From Owenia fusiformis (taxonomy: Eukaryota > Annelida > Polychaeta > Sabellida > Oweniidae), in contig CAIIXF020000001.1 of assembly GCA_903813345.2 (NCBI GenBank), positions 11,949,915 through 12,013,914 of the forward strand: DNA of 64,000 bases, read 5' to 3'. The notes under the pieces are model-generated. The model was not told the origin of the DNA. It made no database searches and saw only the letters and a program-made list of their open reading frames with translations. Below are positions 24,001 to 35,420 of this stretch, one piece after another (the stretch's first letter is position 1; each line of letters opens with the position of its first letter). The position numbers were made by a program, and so were the translations under genes.

Positions 24001-27000
24001 TACAAAAAATGGCCAGGGAATTGATAACATTTGCCATATATTCATGGAATATTCTGGCTTGCCATTTCCCAATCTTAATGAAAGAAGGAAACAGACAAAA
24101 TGACACTTACATGTATATGTTGATTTGTATGAATGAAATTGTTCAAAATTTTGTCAAAAAGATATCTATATTTGGAATCTATATTTAAAATCAATTTGTT
24201 ACAAATATTCACCTGGTTTGTGTGATTTAAATAATACTCACCTGGTTTGAGTGATTTAAATAATACTCACCTGGTTTGGGTGATTTAAATTATACTCACC
24301 TGGTTAGTGTGATACAAATAATACTCACCTGGTTTGTGTGATAGAAACAATACTCACCTGGTTTGTGTGATTTAAATAATGCTCACCTGGTTTGTGTGAT
24401 ACAAATAATACTCACCTGGTTTGTGTGATACAAATAATACTCACCTGGTTAGTGTGATATAAATAGTACTCACCTGGTTAGTGTGATACAAATAATACTC
24501 ACCTGGTTTGTGTGATATAAATAATGCTCACCTGGTTTGTGTGATACAAATAATACTCACCTGGTTTGTGTGATACAAATAATACTCACCTGGTTCGTGT
24601 GATATAAATAATGCTCACCTGGTTTGTGTGATACAAATAATACTCACCTGGTTTGTGTGATTTAAATAATACTCACCTGGTTTGTGTGATACAAATAATA
24701 CTCACCTGGTTTGTGTGATATAAATAATACTCACCTGGTTTGTTTAATACAAATAATACTCACCTAGTTTGTTTAATACAAATAATACTCACCTTGTCTG
24801 TGTGATATTAATAAAACTCACCTGGTTTGTGTGATTTAAATAATACTCACCTGCTTTGTTTCATACAAATAATACTCACCTGGTCTATGTGATACAAATA
24901 ATACTCACCTGGTCTGTGTGATACAAATAATACTCACCTGGTTTGTGTGAAACAAATAATACTCACCTGGTTTGTGTGATTTAAATAATACTCACCTGCT
25001 TTGTTTCATACAAATAATACTCACCTGGTCTGTGTGATACAAATAATACTCACCTTGTTTGTGTGAAACAAATAATACTCACCTGGTTAGTGTGATATAA
25101 ATAGTACTCACCTGGTTAGTGTGATACAAATAATACTCACCTGGTTTGTGTGATATAAATAATGCTCACCTGGTTTGTGTGATACAAATAATACTCACCT
25201 GGTTTGTGTGATACAAATAATACTCACCTGGTTAGTGTGATATAAATAATGCTCACCTGGTTTGTGTGATACAAATAATACTCACCTGGTTTGTGTGATA
25301 CAAATAATACTCACCTGGTTAGTGTGATATAAATAGTACTCACCTGGTTAGTGTGATACAAATAATACTCACCTGGTTTGTGTGATATAAATAATGCTCA
25401 CCTGGTTTGTGTGATACAAATAATACTCAACTGGTTTGTGTGATACAAATAATACTCACCTGGTTAGTGTGATATAAATAATGCTCACCTGGTTTGTGTG
25501 ATACAAATAATACTCACCTGGTTTGTGTGATTTAAATAATACTCACCTGGTTTGTGTGATACAAATAATACTCACCTGGTTTGTGTGATATAAATAATAC
25601 TCACCTGGTTTGTTTAATACAAATAATACTCACCTAGTTTGTTTAATACAAATAATACTCACCTGGTCTGTGTGATATTAATAAAACTCACCTGGTTTGT
25701 GTGATTTAAATAATACTCACCTGCTTTGTTTCATACAAATAATACTCACCTGGTCTATGTGATACAAATAATACTCACCTGGTCTGTGTGATACAAATAA
25801 TACTCACCTGGTTTGTGTGAAACAAATAATACTCACCTGGTTTGTGTGATTTAAATAATACTCACCTGCTTTGTTTCATACAAATAATACTCACCTGGTC
25901 TGTGTGATACAAATAATACTCACCTTGTTTGTGTGAAACAAATAATACTCACCTGGTTTGTGTGAAACAAATAATACTCACCTGGTTTGTGTGATTTAAA
26001 TAATACTCACATGGTTTGTTTGATACAAATAATACTCACCTGGTATGTGTGATAAAAATAATACTCACATGGTCTGTGTGATATCAATAAAACTCACCTG
26101 ATTTGTGTGAAACAAATAATACTATCCTGGTTTGTTTGATACAAATAATACTCACCTGGATTGTGTGATACAAATAATACTCACCTGGTTAGTGTGATAT
26201 AAATAATACTCACCTGGTTTGTGTGATACGAATAAAACTCACCTGGTTTGTGTGATTGCAATAATACTCACCTGGTTTGTGTGAAACAAATAGTATTCAC
26301 ATGATTTGTGTGATACAAATAATACTCACTTGGTTTGTTCGATACAAATAATACTTGGCTGGTTTGTTTGGTACAAATGATACTCACCTGGTTTGTGCCA
26401 ATGAATAATACTCAACTGTATTGTGTGATATAAATAATATTCATCTGGTTTGTTAAACAAATCTAGGTGAGTATGGAGAGAGAATTACCTGGTATGCGTG
26501 AAGATACAAATGTTGACATGGCAATAGCAGAGATACCAATACAATGTACAAATATGGTGTGTGAGAGAGTGGTCTTACCTGTTGGGTTTAAAGGAGATAA
26601 AGCACGTTGTGATGTGGATTTTGCAGACCCAAGATGACTCTAAAAGCATAAATGTTGTTTTTTTAACAATAAACTAAGTGATCAACCTGTTTCTATGGTG
26701 ATTTGGTTAACATTAATCACTATAAAGATGTTTTTTCTCTAAAAGTGATCGTAACCTCATATGAATAAATCATGTAATTTTAATATAGGCCTTCTATAGC
26801 TGAATAAATGTGAAATGAAATAAACACTATATGGAAATAAACACTTGGGAATTAAAATAAAATATCAATGCCACAAATGAAGCAACTGAAATAAAAAAGA
26901 TGTAAAGCTGTAAGAAAACAGGAAAAATTAGTTGAAATACTATAACAGGAAAAGCGACAATGGGTCTGGTAGAACAATGAATTATTTAGTGTATTATTCT

Positions 27001-30000
27001 GGAGCTGCTCCTTATTTCAATTTCGTACCTATTGTGTTTCGGCATAAAAAACAGTAAATAAACTAACATCATCTTACAGCCATTATAGCGAACCCCGAAC
27101 AGGTGATAAAATATAAACAGCTGGATGAACATTTCATAATCATGACATAACAATTGGATATGGGGAAAAATAAGAGCTTTTTAAAATGTAGTTTATTTTT
27201 CATTCATGCAAAAGATGCGACAAACAACATATTTCATCGTTTTTAATTTTTTAGCAATAGCCATATATGGAGAGGGTGAGTAAATATACATCAAGTTATA
27301 CTCATATCAATAAATTGAATTGTTTCTTTTATTTCTGAATATTAAAAACATATTTCCATAGCAACAGAATGTTAACAATATTGTTGTGCCATTATATTTT
27401 TAGAAGTTCACTTTTGGTTACTTATTCTGCCTTTATTATTACAGGGTGACCCGAAAAACAGAACTACTCAAAATTATAATGATTGTAATTAATTTTTCAT
27501 TCAACATCAATTTTGAGACCTCTTCAAAGAATGGCGTTATTATACTTAAATCAAAGATAAAAATACCATAAAGGTTTACCAAGTCCATGTAATTATTAAA
27601 TAATACTACCAGTATGTATTTCTCATTTCTTTCAGATTGCATTCCCCAATCTGGGCCATACCAACTAAAACTGCCAACTGGATATATCAATGTCGCTGAT
27701 GTGGTTGGAGGTGACATTAAAAATACAATGTTGAAGGTTGGAAAAAAGAACAAGGATCTCTTCATATTTCATCATCACAATGACAATACAATCACAATCG
27801 AGTCACTCACATATCGTGGCTATAGAATTTCTCATCATCAAAATAAAAACCCATTCTTGAGTAACAAGATCAAAGCACCTTTCAGAAACAGATTTGAAAG
27901 AATTGAAGATAAGGATGAGTTATGTCATGCATATGTACTCAACGATGAAGGAGAAAAATACGCACTTGGACTTCCGAGAAATGCTGGTGATGATATAGTT
28001 TTTATTGATGTATATGACACAGGAACATCTGATGCTCTATACTGCTTCAATGAAATAGGTAAAAAGGTGTTTCTAAAAAATTGAACGGCATATTTAAAGG
28101 GAACAATTTGTAGCCCTTGAAACATACAACAAAGAATTTATGTATGATGCTATAATACATTGTCAAAATATGTAATATAATTTGCTGTTCTTTTAGAAGT
28201 GAGAGCTCTGGAGTTCTGTCCTGAAGATATGTTTCCATGTGAAATGAATGAAGGTGAGAATTTTAACATTAAGGCGCATGAAGTCAAATACATTTTCAAT
28301 ATGCTTAATCAGTGACTTTCTAATATTTCTTAATTCATTCTCCAGAAAAAACTTTAAAAAATGTTAAATGTAATATAGAACAAGTATTATACTAAAGTTT
28401 ATAACTGATATGATTTTTATAGACAAATACTGGAGATATCTGCACAAGGGAGCATTGTGCGAGAGTGCAAATATAAATATCTATTATCCATGAATGAATA
28501 GAAAATATCACAGGCATCAATATCACAGAAAAATGTAACAATCTGTTACAGATAGTAACACTCAGCTTATCACAAAACACAATATATCACTATATCTTAG
28601 TCATTTTATTCAGCTCTACCCACCTTAATTGCAAGTTTAAAGTTACTATCATGATGAATTGCTTCTTTATGATAATGATGGTAATTCCTTTTATATAAAA
28701 ATCCAATTACAATAACTGATGTAATGATGCATTTAAATGCTTCCTTTACACCTATGCATAATGAATTACTATTCAATACATCATCTGCAGCAAATACATC
28801 CTTTCATTTCATATTAGACATCCAGGGGTGGTCTACCAGATCATAAGAAAACCTTTAATGGAGATTTTCACGTCTTAAAGTACCCAAAGGTCTAAACTGA
28901 ATGAGGTTTCAGTTCAGCACTTTTCACGCCTGCAGCCAGGATTTCTCAAGTGGGGTTCTATTTTTGCTTTTCCATGGGCACTTGCAAGCATGTGCAACCT
29001 AATTCTAAAAGATGTGCCTGTCATCATGGTCAGAAAGTAGTGTTAATCTATAACTGTCTAAAATTATTTGCGATAACCTATGTGGCCTTTTGTATTGACA
29101 ATGTTGCGATATTACTTTTTACGTCAAGTTGATTATTTAAATTTTTGACACAAATCTTATTTACTTTAGATTTAAATTTTAAAAATACACTTCATTATTA
29201 AATATTGATTCTAAAAGATACCCGATGCGTCATTGTGAATTTGCAACTTTTCAAAATGAATCAAATTAAATGGCCAATGTTTTTATCCTCTGATGTCTAA
29301 TTTTGCTTTTAGACATCCCACCCTTATAATAAATATGAATAAGACCATTACTAGAGATGTCAATGAAAAAAAAAATCTGAACGGTTTTGTTCGGAACATT
29401 TTGCTTCGGAAATTGTCTATTTGTTAGCGAAAAGCTCTTCAAAACTCTTCAAAGAGAAGGAGTAAAAGGAATAAACCTATTTTGGTACAAAATATTGAAA
29501 GAAAATGCTGTTTTGTGGAGATTCAAGGGCCAGAAGTTGGGAAAGGGTAAAATGTTCTTATTCCGGAACAGAACCGAAATGCTAAAAGTTTATCCAGTGA
29601 AAATTTCATGAAATATTATTGAGAAGTGAAATTTTTTTCGAAAGAGGAGTATGGCTTGTTCTGTCCCAGCTACTATGAACATAGTAAATGTGAATGTAAT
29701 CTAATATAATTAATGAGAAATTTTGGGAATTTTTGACTGTGGGTGCACAGGAACCCCTTGAACCCCAGGTGGCTACAGGCATGCTTATATGTGTTACCAG
29801 AAGAAAAGGACAAGGGGTCATGCAAATCTATGGATATATCAATCATTAGTCATTGAAACATAAACATTGAAATTATCCCAATATAATGAGGGAAGATAAT
29901 GAATTTTTTCCGAACTTTTACAATTTTTTAAATCAACTGGACCCAGAGTATTTTTTCAATCGACTGGACCTAGAATATTTTCAAAGAACAAGAACAACAA

Positions 30001-33000
30001 TGCACTTGCACTCTACATTTCTTTGAGCCAAAATATATTTCATACAAAAGCATTTAGGTCCCCAAAGATCTACATAATCTAATGGTCAGTCCCTTCTGAT
30101 CTTTACAGGAAACCATGTATGTAACCGTGTCAAGATCATTACACCAGATAATCCATCTTTAAATGAAAAAGAATTTAGACGCACATCAACCATGAGTCAC
30201 AACCGTCCAGTGTTTGAAGAAACTGGACAAAGTACCACGCCATATATTCTAAAGTATCACAATGGTTCTGAATCTTCTATACATATTGATGAGAATAAAG
30301 TTGCATATATAAAGTGTTCCTGTGAGAAGAAAATACAAGTAGAAGCTGCATCGTATCAAAAAAAGGGAGATGGAAATTGTACAAACGTAAATAGGTATGT
30401 GTTGAAGCAATACTGTTAGTGAAATAAGGGTATAAAGGGTAACAAAGATTACAGTTGAGGTGAGAGTTACTGTCCAGACCCATAGCCAGGATTTACCAAG
30501 GGGCGGTTCAATTTTTGAAAAATTTCAGGGGGGGTTCACTTTTGACAAATTTGGCCCAAAAATGGTCAAAACCACTTGAAACGTTCTAAGAATGGTGAAA
30601 AACTGCATGATTTTGAGAGAATTTTACACCGTGGGGGGGTGCTGTCTAAATGATGTTCAATGAAAGTCCCCTTTTTCAATATCACTGAATTTGGCAATAT
30701 GACTGAAATCTTCCTCATTTCCATATTTGTTTAGATGTTGATATTTCAAGGACACTATTGGCATACCTTTAAAAATATTGCTTTCAAAATTTCAAACTCT
30801 CTGATCCATTCTTTGCTGTCACAACTTTAAATTGATAACTGATTAAGAAAGGTTCAACAAATATAACTAATAAATATGCCCTCAAATCTTTTATGGTTCC
30901 AGTTTAACAGTAGAACAGAGGGACCTTGCCTCAAAAACCATAGTGGAAAACCTGTGTAATAATGAATCAAGCTGCAGCATCAAGCCAAACAATAATGTTT
31001 TTGGTGAACCTTGTGAAGGGGTGCACAAACAGCTTGTTGTAAACTATAAATGTCATCCACCAAATGGATTGAGTAAGTTAAAGGTTGTATAAACTGAAAA
31101 AGTGTTTTCACTCAATTTCAAAGCCTAATTACAGCATGTTGTAGTGTATATATATTACTGATTCTTACTTGAAATTGATACTCAGCTTTATTCCCTATAA
31201 ATGTGTAAAAAATATTGACAGAGTGGGAGCGGTTACAATGATCCCTAATTTGAGCAATTTTCAGAATGGTTCATCCAGTGTTTTTAATCTGTGGTCTGTA
31301 TACATTTTCTCAAACATAAGCTATATCCTAATTGTAAAAATGTTATGTATTTACTCGTAAGATACTTACTATATTTTCAAATATTTAAAATATTTACTAA
31401 CAAAATACTGTGCTGTATGATGCAAATATCTCCATGTAATTTACAATATCAATGGGAGCTAATTAATTATTCCAGGCTGCAGCTTTAGATGGAGTGTTCT
31501 CAACCATATTGAAGAAGAGATTATATTTGCCCCTGCTTATATCAAAACTAGTACAGACATTCTAAGAGGTCAATGGCAGATTCCAACAGCTGGTTGTGAA
31601 AGTCAAACACAACACAGGCCCAACTACAATGTATATTGTGGTATGTGATTCATTGTTTCATAATCAAGTTTATATATGGCATTTTTTGGCGTATAATTTA
31701 ATACACTGTTGGACAAAGTGTTTTATCACCAATTCTAATATGATATGTGACATCACAATAACAAGAACAATTGATTTACTGGTCTATATTGGAGTATGTA
31801 TGACCACTAAAATTCATGAATGCAAATATTTGTTTTTCTTGTCTGTTTATCATATTAGAATCGTAACAAAGACCTCGATTTCATGATTATGTCAAATATA
31901 TGACCTGAAATTTTATTCAGGCTATTAACGATGAACAGAATAAATTTTTTGGTCATATATCACGCCATAAATCATAAAATCTCGGTCTTTATTCCTTAAT
32001 TACATGTACAATATAAAATAGTTGTACGCATTCTTGAAACCATGGAATGATGAACTAATACTATGGCATTTACATTCACAGGATATTATATCTCTATCTA
32101 GCTCACATTGGAGAACTTCTTTCTATTATTGTGACACTATATGTACATGTATTCATTTCTTAACCAGTATTAGGGATGAAATAGGACAGAAAAGTTTAAT
32201 ATCAAAACTTAACATTTTCTATATATATTTTTATTTTCTAGTAAATTACACCAAAATCACTAAAGCAACAACACTGGCTCCTACAACTTCTGCTGAACTG
32301 ACCTCTGATACTACACAGCCTTCAACTTCTTCTCTCGCAACTTCTACCAGTTTAGCTGAGACCACGCAAACTCCAACAATTAACGACACCCCTGTTTGTA
32401 CAGTCATATCAAACACAACCCCAGCAGTAATCTTGCATCCTTTAAGTGAATCAAAACATTCAGAAGGAACCGTATATTATGTGAATGGGAAAAGGAAATT
32501 AGTATTTTCCCCCGTTGAGGCGGAATTTGCTGCTGTTGTTGGCTTCCCCTGGTTAGCGGTTCTTATAGGTTGGGCTGTATTCATTTTCTTAACAGATATT
32601 CGTCATTTTTATATAAGTTTAAAGTATGCATGGCGTAACATCAAACAATTTAGGAAAAACTGTCAGGATGGAAAATACAAAAGGTATGTTAACAATAAAG
32701 TTGATGTCACACAAGATGAAGTGACCTCACAAGAATTCAAGAAGGAACCAGATGCTGCACCCAATTAAAAAGGATATTTTGCACAATTCAAAGGTTTGTG
32801 TGGGACCTCCCCCACGCGGGAAGGGGTGAGGATTTTGACAAAATAAAAATTGGACTGTCAAATGCCTTTCCCTGGGAGCAACCGAGTGAGTGAATCCCCC
32901 CCCCCCCCTAGGAGAGCAATAAAAGCTGATTGACGGAATATACAGTTCAAAAGTCGCAACTCCAGGAATGAAGTACTCTATGAATTTCCCACCACATGGG

Positions 33001-34779
33001 GCAAAAATGCATGTTAAATTGCCGACATTTTCTGTAAATACTCCAAACTTCATGTTATGTGTATTCATAACATATCCCATGATATATATGAACCACTAAT
33101 TAAATTATAGAGGTGACTCTCAATATATTTGTTATGGCAAATCTAGTTTGCTAGTTTTCAAGATTAGTGAGTAACCACATGTACTATTTATAGTATTTAG
33201 ACTATATCCTATAGTTCTGGCATTTTTGAAAGATTGGCTGAAACTACCAAAGCATAAGAAGTTTGGTACAGGTACTCATAAAATATTTGTTTACAAGAAA
33301 AATGTTATTCAAAATGGCCATATCTTTTTTCATATCTGTTACTTATTATATCATTTAATTGTACTTATGTTACTGCCTAAAAGTGCTGATGAAAAATAAT
33401 TGAGGAGTCGTATATTTGGCATATTTTCTTGAATTTTAAACATTAAAATAACTCTTCCAAAACTGCTGAAACAAGAAAACTCAAGGCAAATGCGTGACAT
33501 AGACTCCCCTCCATAAGTTTGGCAACCTTTTCCCCCCATTGAACTACGTGTTAAAGCCTCTTTACGTTCGTTTTTTTAGACATTTGTTTTTTTGATGTTC
33601 TCCTGAAATGTTTTTGCTTGACAATAATCAGAAAAATGTGTATTTGCATGACATATTCTGTCATGCAGAAAAACTGGTGAGACAACAAATGTGTGACAAA
33701 TACGCAAATTGCGGGACAGTTGGATGGCCTCACTGTATGAGGTGTCTATATGCAAATCTGATTTAGAAGGCACATTCTGTTTAGATTAAAAACCTACTGG
33801 TTATTTATTATTACCATATTCTATGGCCACTGAGTGTGGCCATACAATATAAATAAGACACTCTTTGTTGTTTTGAATTTGCCTTTAAATTGCCGAGCTG
33901 TCTTATTTTTATTGATGTAAACATAATAAACTCACCTTCATTGATCTTTACACGCAGTCCTATTTCATAAATTGGTCTACTTCGCAGGATATTATTTATT
34001 CACAAAAGAATTAAAACAAAACTGAAGGAAATTTTTTACAACAAGCGGCCATCTTGACTAAATCGCTATAGCGGAAAAAAGGCATGCTTTCAAAATGGAA
34101 AACGAGACGACATCTATTTTAAATGAAAATGTTCAATATCTCATCATGGGCTTTCAACTAGTGAAAGCCCATGATCTCATCAACAAGATAAGCTGTTACC
34201 ATTTCAATTCATGAAATATTAACAGAACGATTTTTAGAATATTATATAAATTCATTGAAGGACGGCTTAAGATTTTACAATAGTTCACGCCTTCACGGTG
34301 TTCCAGATGGAATCACTTCTAGCCAAGAATTGGCTTTAGACTCGAGTAAATTTATTATACTGTAATTCAATGAAGTGTTATAATAATTGGTTATTTTTTA
34401 AGAATAGTCACTCATGTTGATAATTTTGTGCATAGAATTTCACTGGAAAGGACAATATGTAGGGTTGATGAATGACTTACCGGTCTGTCGGATCATGGGC
34501 TTTCTCTTGATGGTCAGATACAGACCTGAATATAGACTCATAGGCGGAGCCACCTTTCAGTCAGGGGGGTCCATTTACCACAAAAATATTGATGTTGCAC
34601 TCTGGGAGTCAATCCTCCTTGTTGATAAATTGATGATAGATCTAGTCACAAAAATTTGAAAAAAGAAAATAAAAAATTGCAAATTAAAAGTGTCAAAATC
34701 AAGAGAAACTTACCTTCACTCGGGCTAAATTATTTTCTGTATCACGTAAAATCGACGAAAACTGGTTCTCCCAATCCAT
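18026..34779 (-). CDS. Coiled-coil protein, 425 aa, 11 exons (CCDC159-like?)
   Basis: Exons in transcript order: 34714-34779, 26579-26639, 23532-23794, 21504-21585, 20996-21197, 20551-20618, 20308-20384, 19974-20074, 19487-19575, 18489-18671 and 18026-18111. All phases agree and the sum is 1278 nt. The protein starts MDWENQFSSILRDTENNLAR, has a Ser/Thr/Pro-rich N-terminal part to about residue 110, a helical coiled-coil region at about 115-315 (DKIEHQERLIDKLRRSVDKM, REIQDLKRFVREDNDSLRRE), a basic stretch (KSKRHKKKPQAK, about 338-350), and a Ser/Asp-rich acidic end LSDVDTADSDDSLDLDEL. No enzyme motif or membrane segment is seen. The middle (EIQDLKRF...LRRELESV, SQLQAQ) faintly recalls CCDC159-type proteins, but I am not sure of this. 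A 29-bp satellite fills intron 2, and a complete gene lies on the other strand in intron 1. Confidence 0.85.
18842..19334. mobile_element. TGTCACCACC-type MITE, enlarged copy
   Basis: It begins 'AAGGCATTAACATGACAAAA' then TGTCACCACC, and ends TGTCACCACTTTTTGGTAGTGACATA, so TGTCACCACC/GGTGGTGACA act as inverted ends. The interior carries about 2.3 tandem copies of a ~125-bp block ('GATGATTTTGAAAAAA'). Family members: 19860-19966, about 22310-22440, 22738-22880, about 45672-45812 and 51738-51880. Confidence 0.65.
19626..19800. mobile_element. CAGTAAAACCTGT-type MITE (copy 2)
   Basis: Ends TACAGTAAAACCTGTATCAG and CCATAGGTTTTACTTATA. Interior 'GTGGAACACC' words occur in both orientations. It lies in an intron of the coiled-coil gene next to the exon at 19487-19575. 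Confidence 0.6.
19860..19966. mobile_element. TGTCACCACC-type MITE (short copy)
   Basis: AAGGCTTTAACATGCAAAATGTCACC ... ATAACAATATGTCACGACTTGTGATGGTGACATA; same ends as at 18842-19334, without the tandem interior. It lies 8 bases beyond the exon end at 19974. Confidence 0.6.
22738..22880. mobile_element. TGTCACCACC-type MITE
   Basis: AAGGCATTAACATGCAAAATGTCGCC ... AACATGTCACTATTTGTGGTGGTGACATA. The interior 'CCAACCACCGAATGCTAAAC' is shared with the copies at 45672-45812 and 51738-51880. A diverged relative lies at about 22310-22440. Confidence 0.65.
22960..23100 (+). repeat. 66-bp tandem duplication
   Basis: Two adjacent copies of 'CCATGGCCTTGTAACCTTTG' plus 'ACCTTAGTTTGACCATGACCTTAATGCA'. 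Non-coding; within an intron of the coiled-coil gene. Confidence 0.75.
23300..23490 (-). mobile_element. (TCCG)n repeat element, degraded copy
   Basis: Contains ATGGCAGCCATTTTGAAA, GAGTTATCGCCCGGACAAAC, a degenerate (GGAC/GGAT)n run, and 'CCCCTCGAACTTTGTTCGGT', in the same order as the minus-strand copy at 55545-56718 but shortened. It lies 40-230 bases downstream, in transcript sense, of the exon at 23532-23794. Confidence 0.7.
24185..26460 (-). repeat. 29-bp satellite, each unit holding a consensus splice donor
   Basis: Roughly 75-80 copies of a 29-30 bp unit. On the minus strand, the sense of the host gene, each reads 'CACACAAACCAG' then 'GTGAGTATTATTTGTAT', a perfect CAG|GTGAGT donor. 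It fills most of intron 2 of the coiled-coil gene, starting about 120 bases after the exon 2 donor (26578). A block of about 640 bases (24440-25085) recurs almost unchanged at about 25310-25955, which shows a recent larger duplication. The right end is more degenerate. Confidence 0.93.
27206..32768 (+). CDS. SUEL-type lectin single-pass membrane protein, 565 aa, nested gene
   Basis: Seven exons with agreeing phases: 27206-27275, 27636-28058, 28197-28253, 30109-30394, 30903-31072, 31476-31640 and 32242-32768. Residues 1-22 look like a signal peptide (MQKMRQTTYFIVFNFLAIAI). An N-terminal domain of about 150 residues (24-183) with few cysteines follows and is not recognised. Residues about 250-331 form a galactose-binding (SUEL) lectin domain: IQVEAASY, the cysteine pattern, and NNVFGEPCEGVHKQLVVNYK match the family's FGDPC...K.L.V.Y.C ending. 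A cysteine-containing segment to about 390, a Thr/Ser-rich stalk (395-450), a membrane helix (about 486-508) and a basic cytosolic tail complete it. The predicted orientation puts the lectin outside the cell. The ligand is unknown. The gene lies wholly inside intron 1 of the opposite-strand coiled-coil gene. Confidence 0.87.
32769..32930 (+). other. 3' UTR / polyadenylation region of the lectin gene
   Basis: AATAAA at about 32842-32847 and a second at about 32924-32929 follow the stop at 32768. A poly-C tract and repeat-like sequence occupy the same stretch. The end is inferred from signals only. Confidence 0.5.
32931..34713. other. Remainder of intron 1 of the coiled-coil gene
   Basis: No coding frame supported. 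It holds a perfect 14-bp-stem palindrome (34143-34175, ATCATGGGCTTTCA and complement) and a short 'GCGGAGCCACC...CAGGGGGG' dispersed-repeat fragment at about 34540-34570. It ends at the donor of coding exon 1 (34709-34713). Confidence 0.5.
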
Positions 34780-35140
34780 ACTTTCTTACATACGACAGCA
34801 TTTGCGTATAAAACGCTATAAATCGATCGTGGCCCCTTCAAAATTTTTGAAATCTTTTTTCCTTTATTTTAGAGAGCTCTGTTTTGCATTGAACGAAAAT
34901 AAGGTTAAACATTTTCATTTAACCGGGGATTTCGGTGAGAGCTTTATGGCATTTGCAAACATAAGAGCCTATTCAAGATGGGGCTGTAAATCCTAATAAG
35001 AACATCAGCCTACAATACAATCCCCTCCATTTATCTTGTTCCAACACCATCCTCTTCTTAGTGATAGTCTTGGAACGAGATAACCCTCCATAAGTTTGGC
35101 AACTGGAAGATTTTGGGCTTGTCAAAAGACAAGTCTGCGT

Positions 35141-35420
35141 TTGGAGAACGAAGTTCATCAGTCTACTGCACGTTACACCTGCTTTAGACAATTTTGATAT
35201 TTTTACATATTGTAGATTTAACAGTCCTCTTTTGAATATCCAAAATTTAATTTGGGTGTTATTTATATATTTTTCATAAAAAAATATTTGCACAGTAGAC
35301 TGATGAACCCGCTGATGAACTTTATTCTCCAAATCGAGACTTGTCTTTTATTGAATCAATCTACTGCACTTAACACCTGCTTCGGACAATTTTGATATTT
35401 TTTACATATTGTAGATGTTT
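35141..35420. mobile_element. MITE with AACGAAGTTCATCAGTCTACTGC ends (copy 2)
   Basis: Same family and same order as at 12137-12500: 'GAACGAAGTTCATCAGTCTA' at the left, complement near 35295-35318, then a partial second unit. It lies upstream of the coiled-coil gene. Confidence 0.7.

Noticed and set aside
24185-26460. CRISPR-like regular array
   Set aside because: Units are contiguous 29-30 bp repeats without distinct spacers, in a eukaryotic intron; it is a satellite.
32727-33080. 117-codon minus-strand frame after the lectin gene
   Set aside because: It crosses a poly-C tract and repeat-like sequence, has no recognisable domain, and overlaps the lectin stop and UTR.
34143-34175. microRNA precursor
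   Set aside because: A 14-bp stem is too short and does not extend into the flanks.
34973-35332. 119-codon minus-strand frame
   Set aside because: It mostly translates the MITE at 35141-35420.
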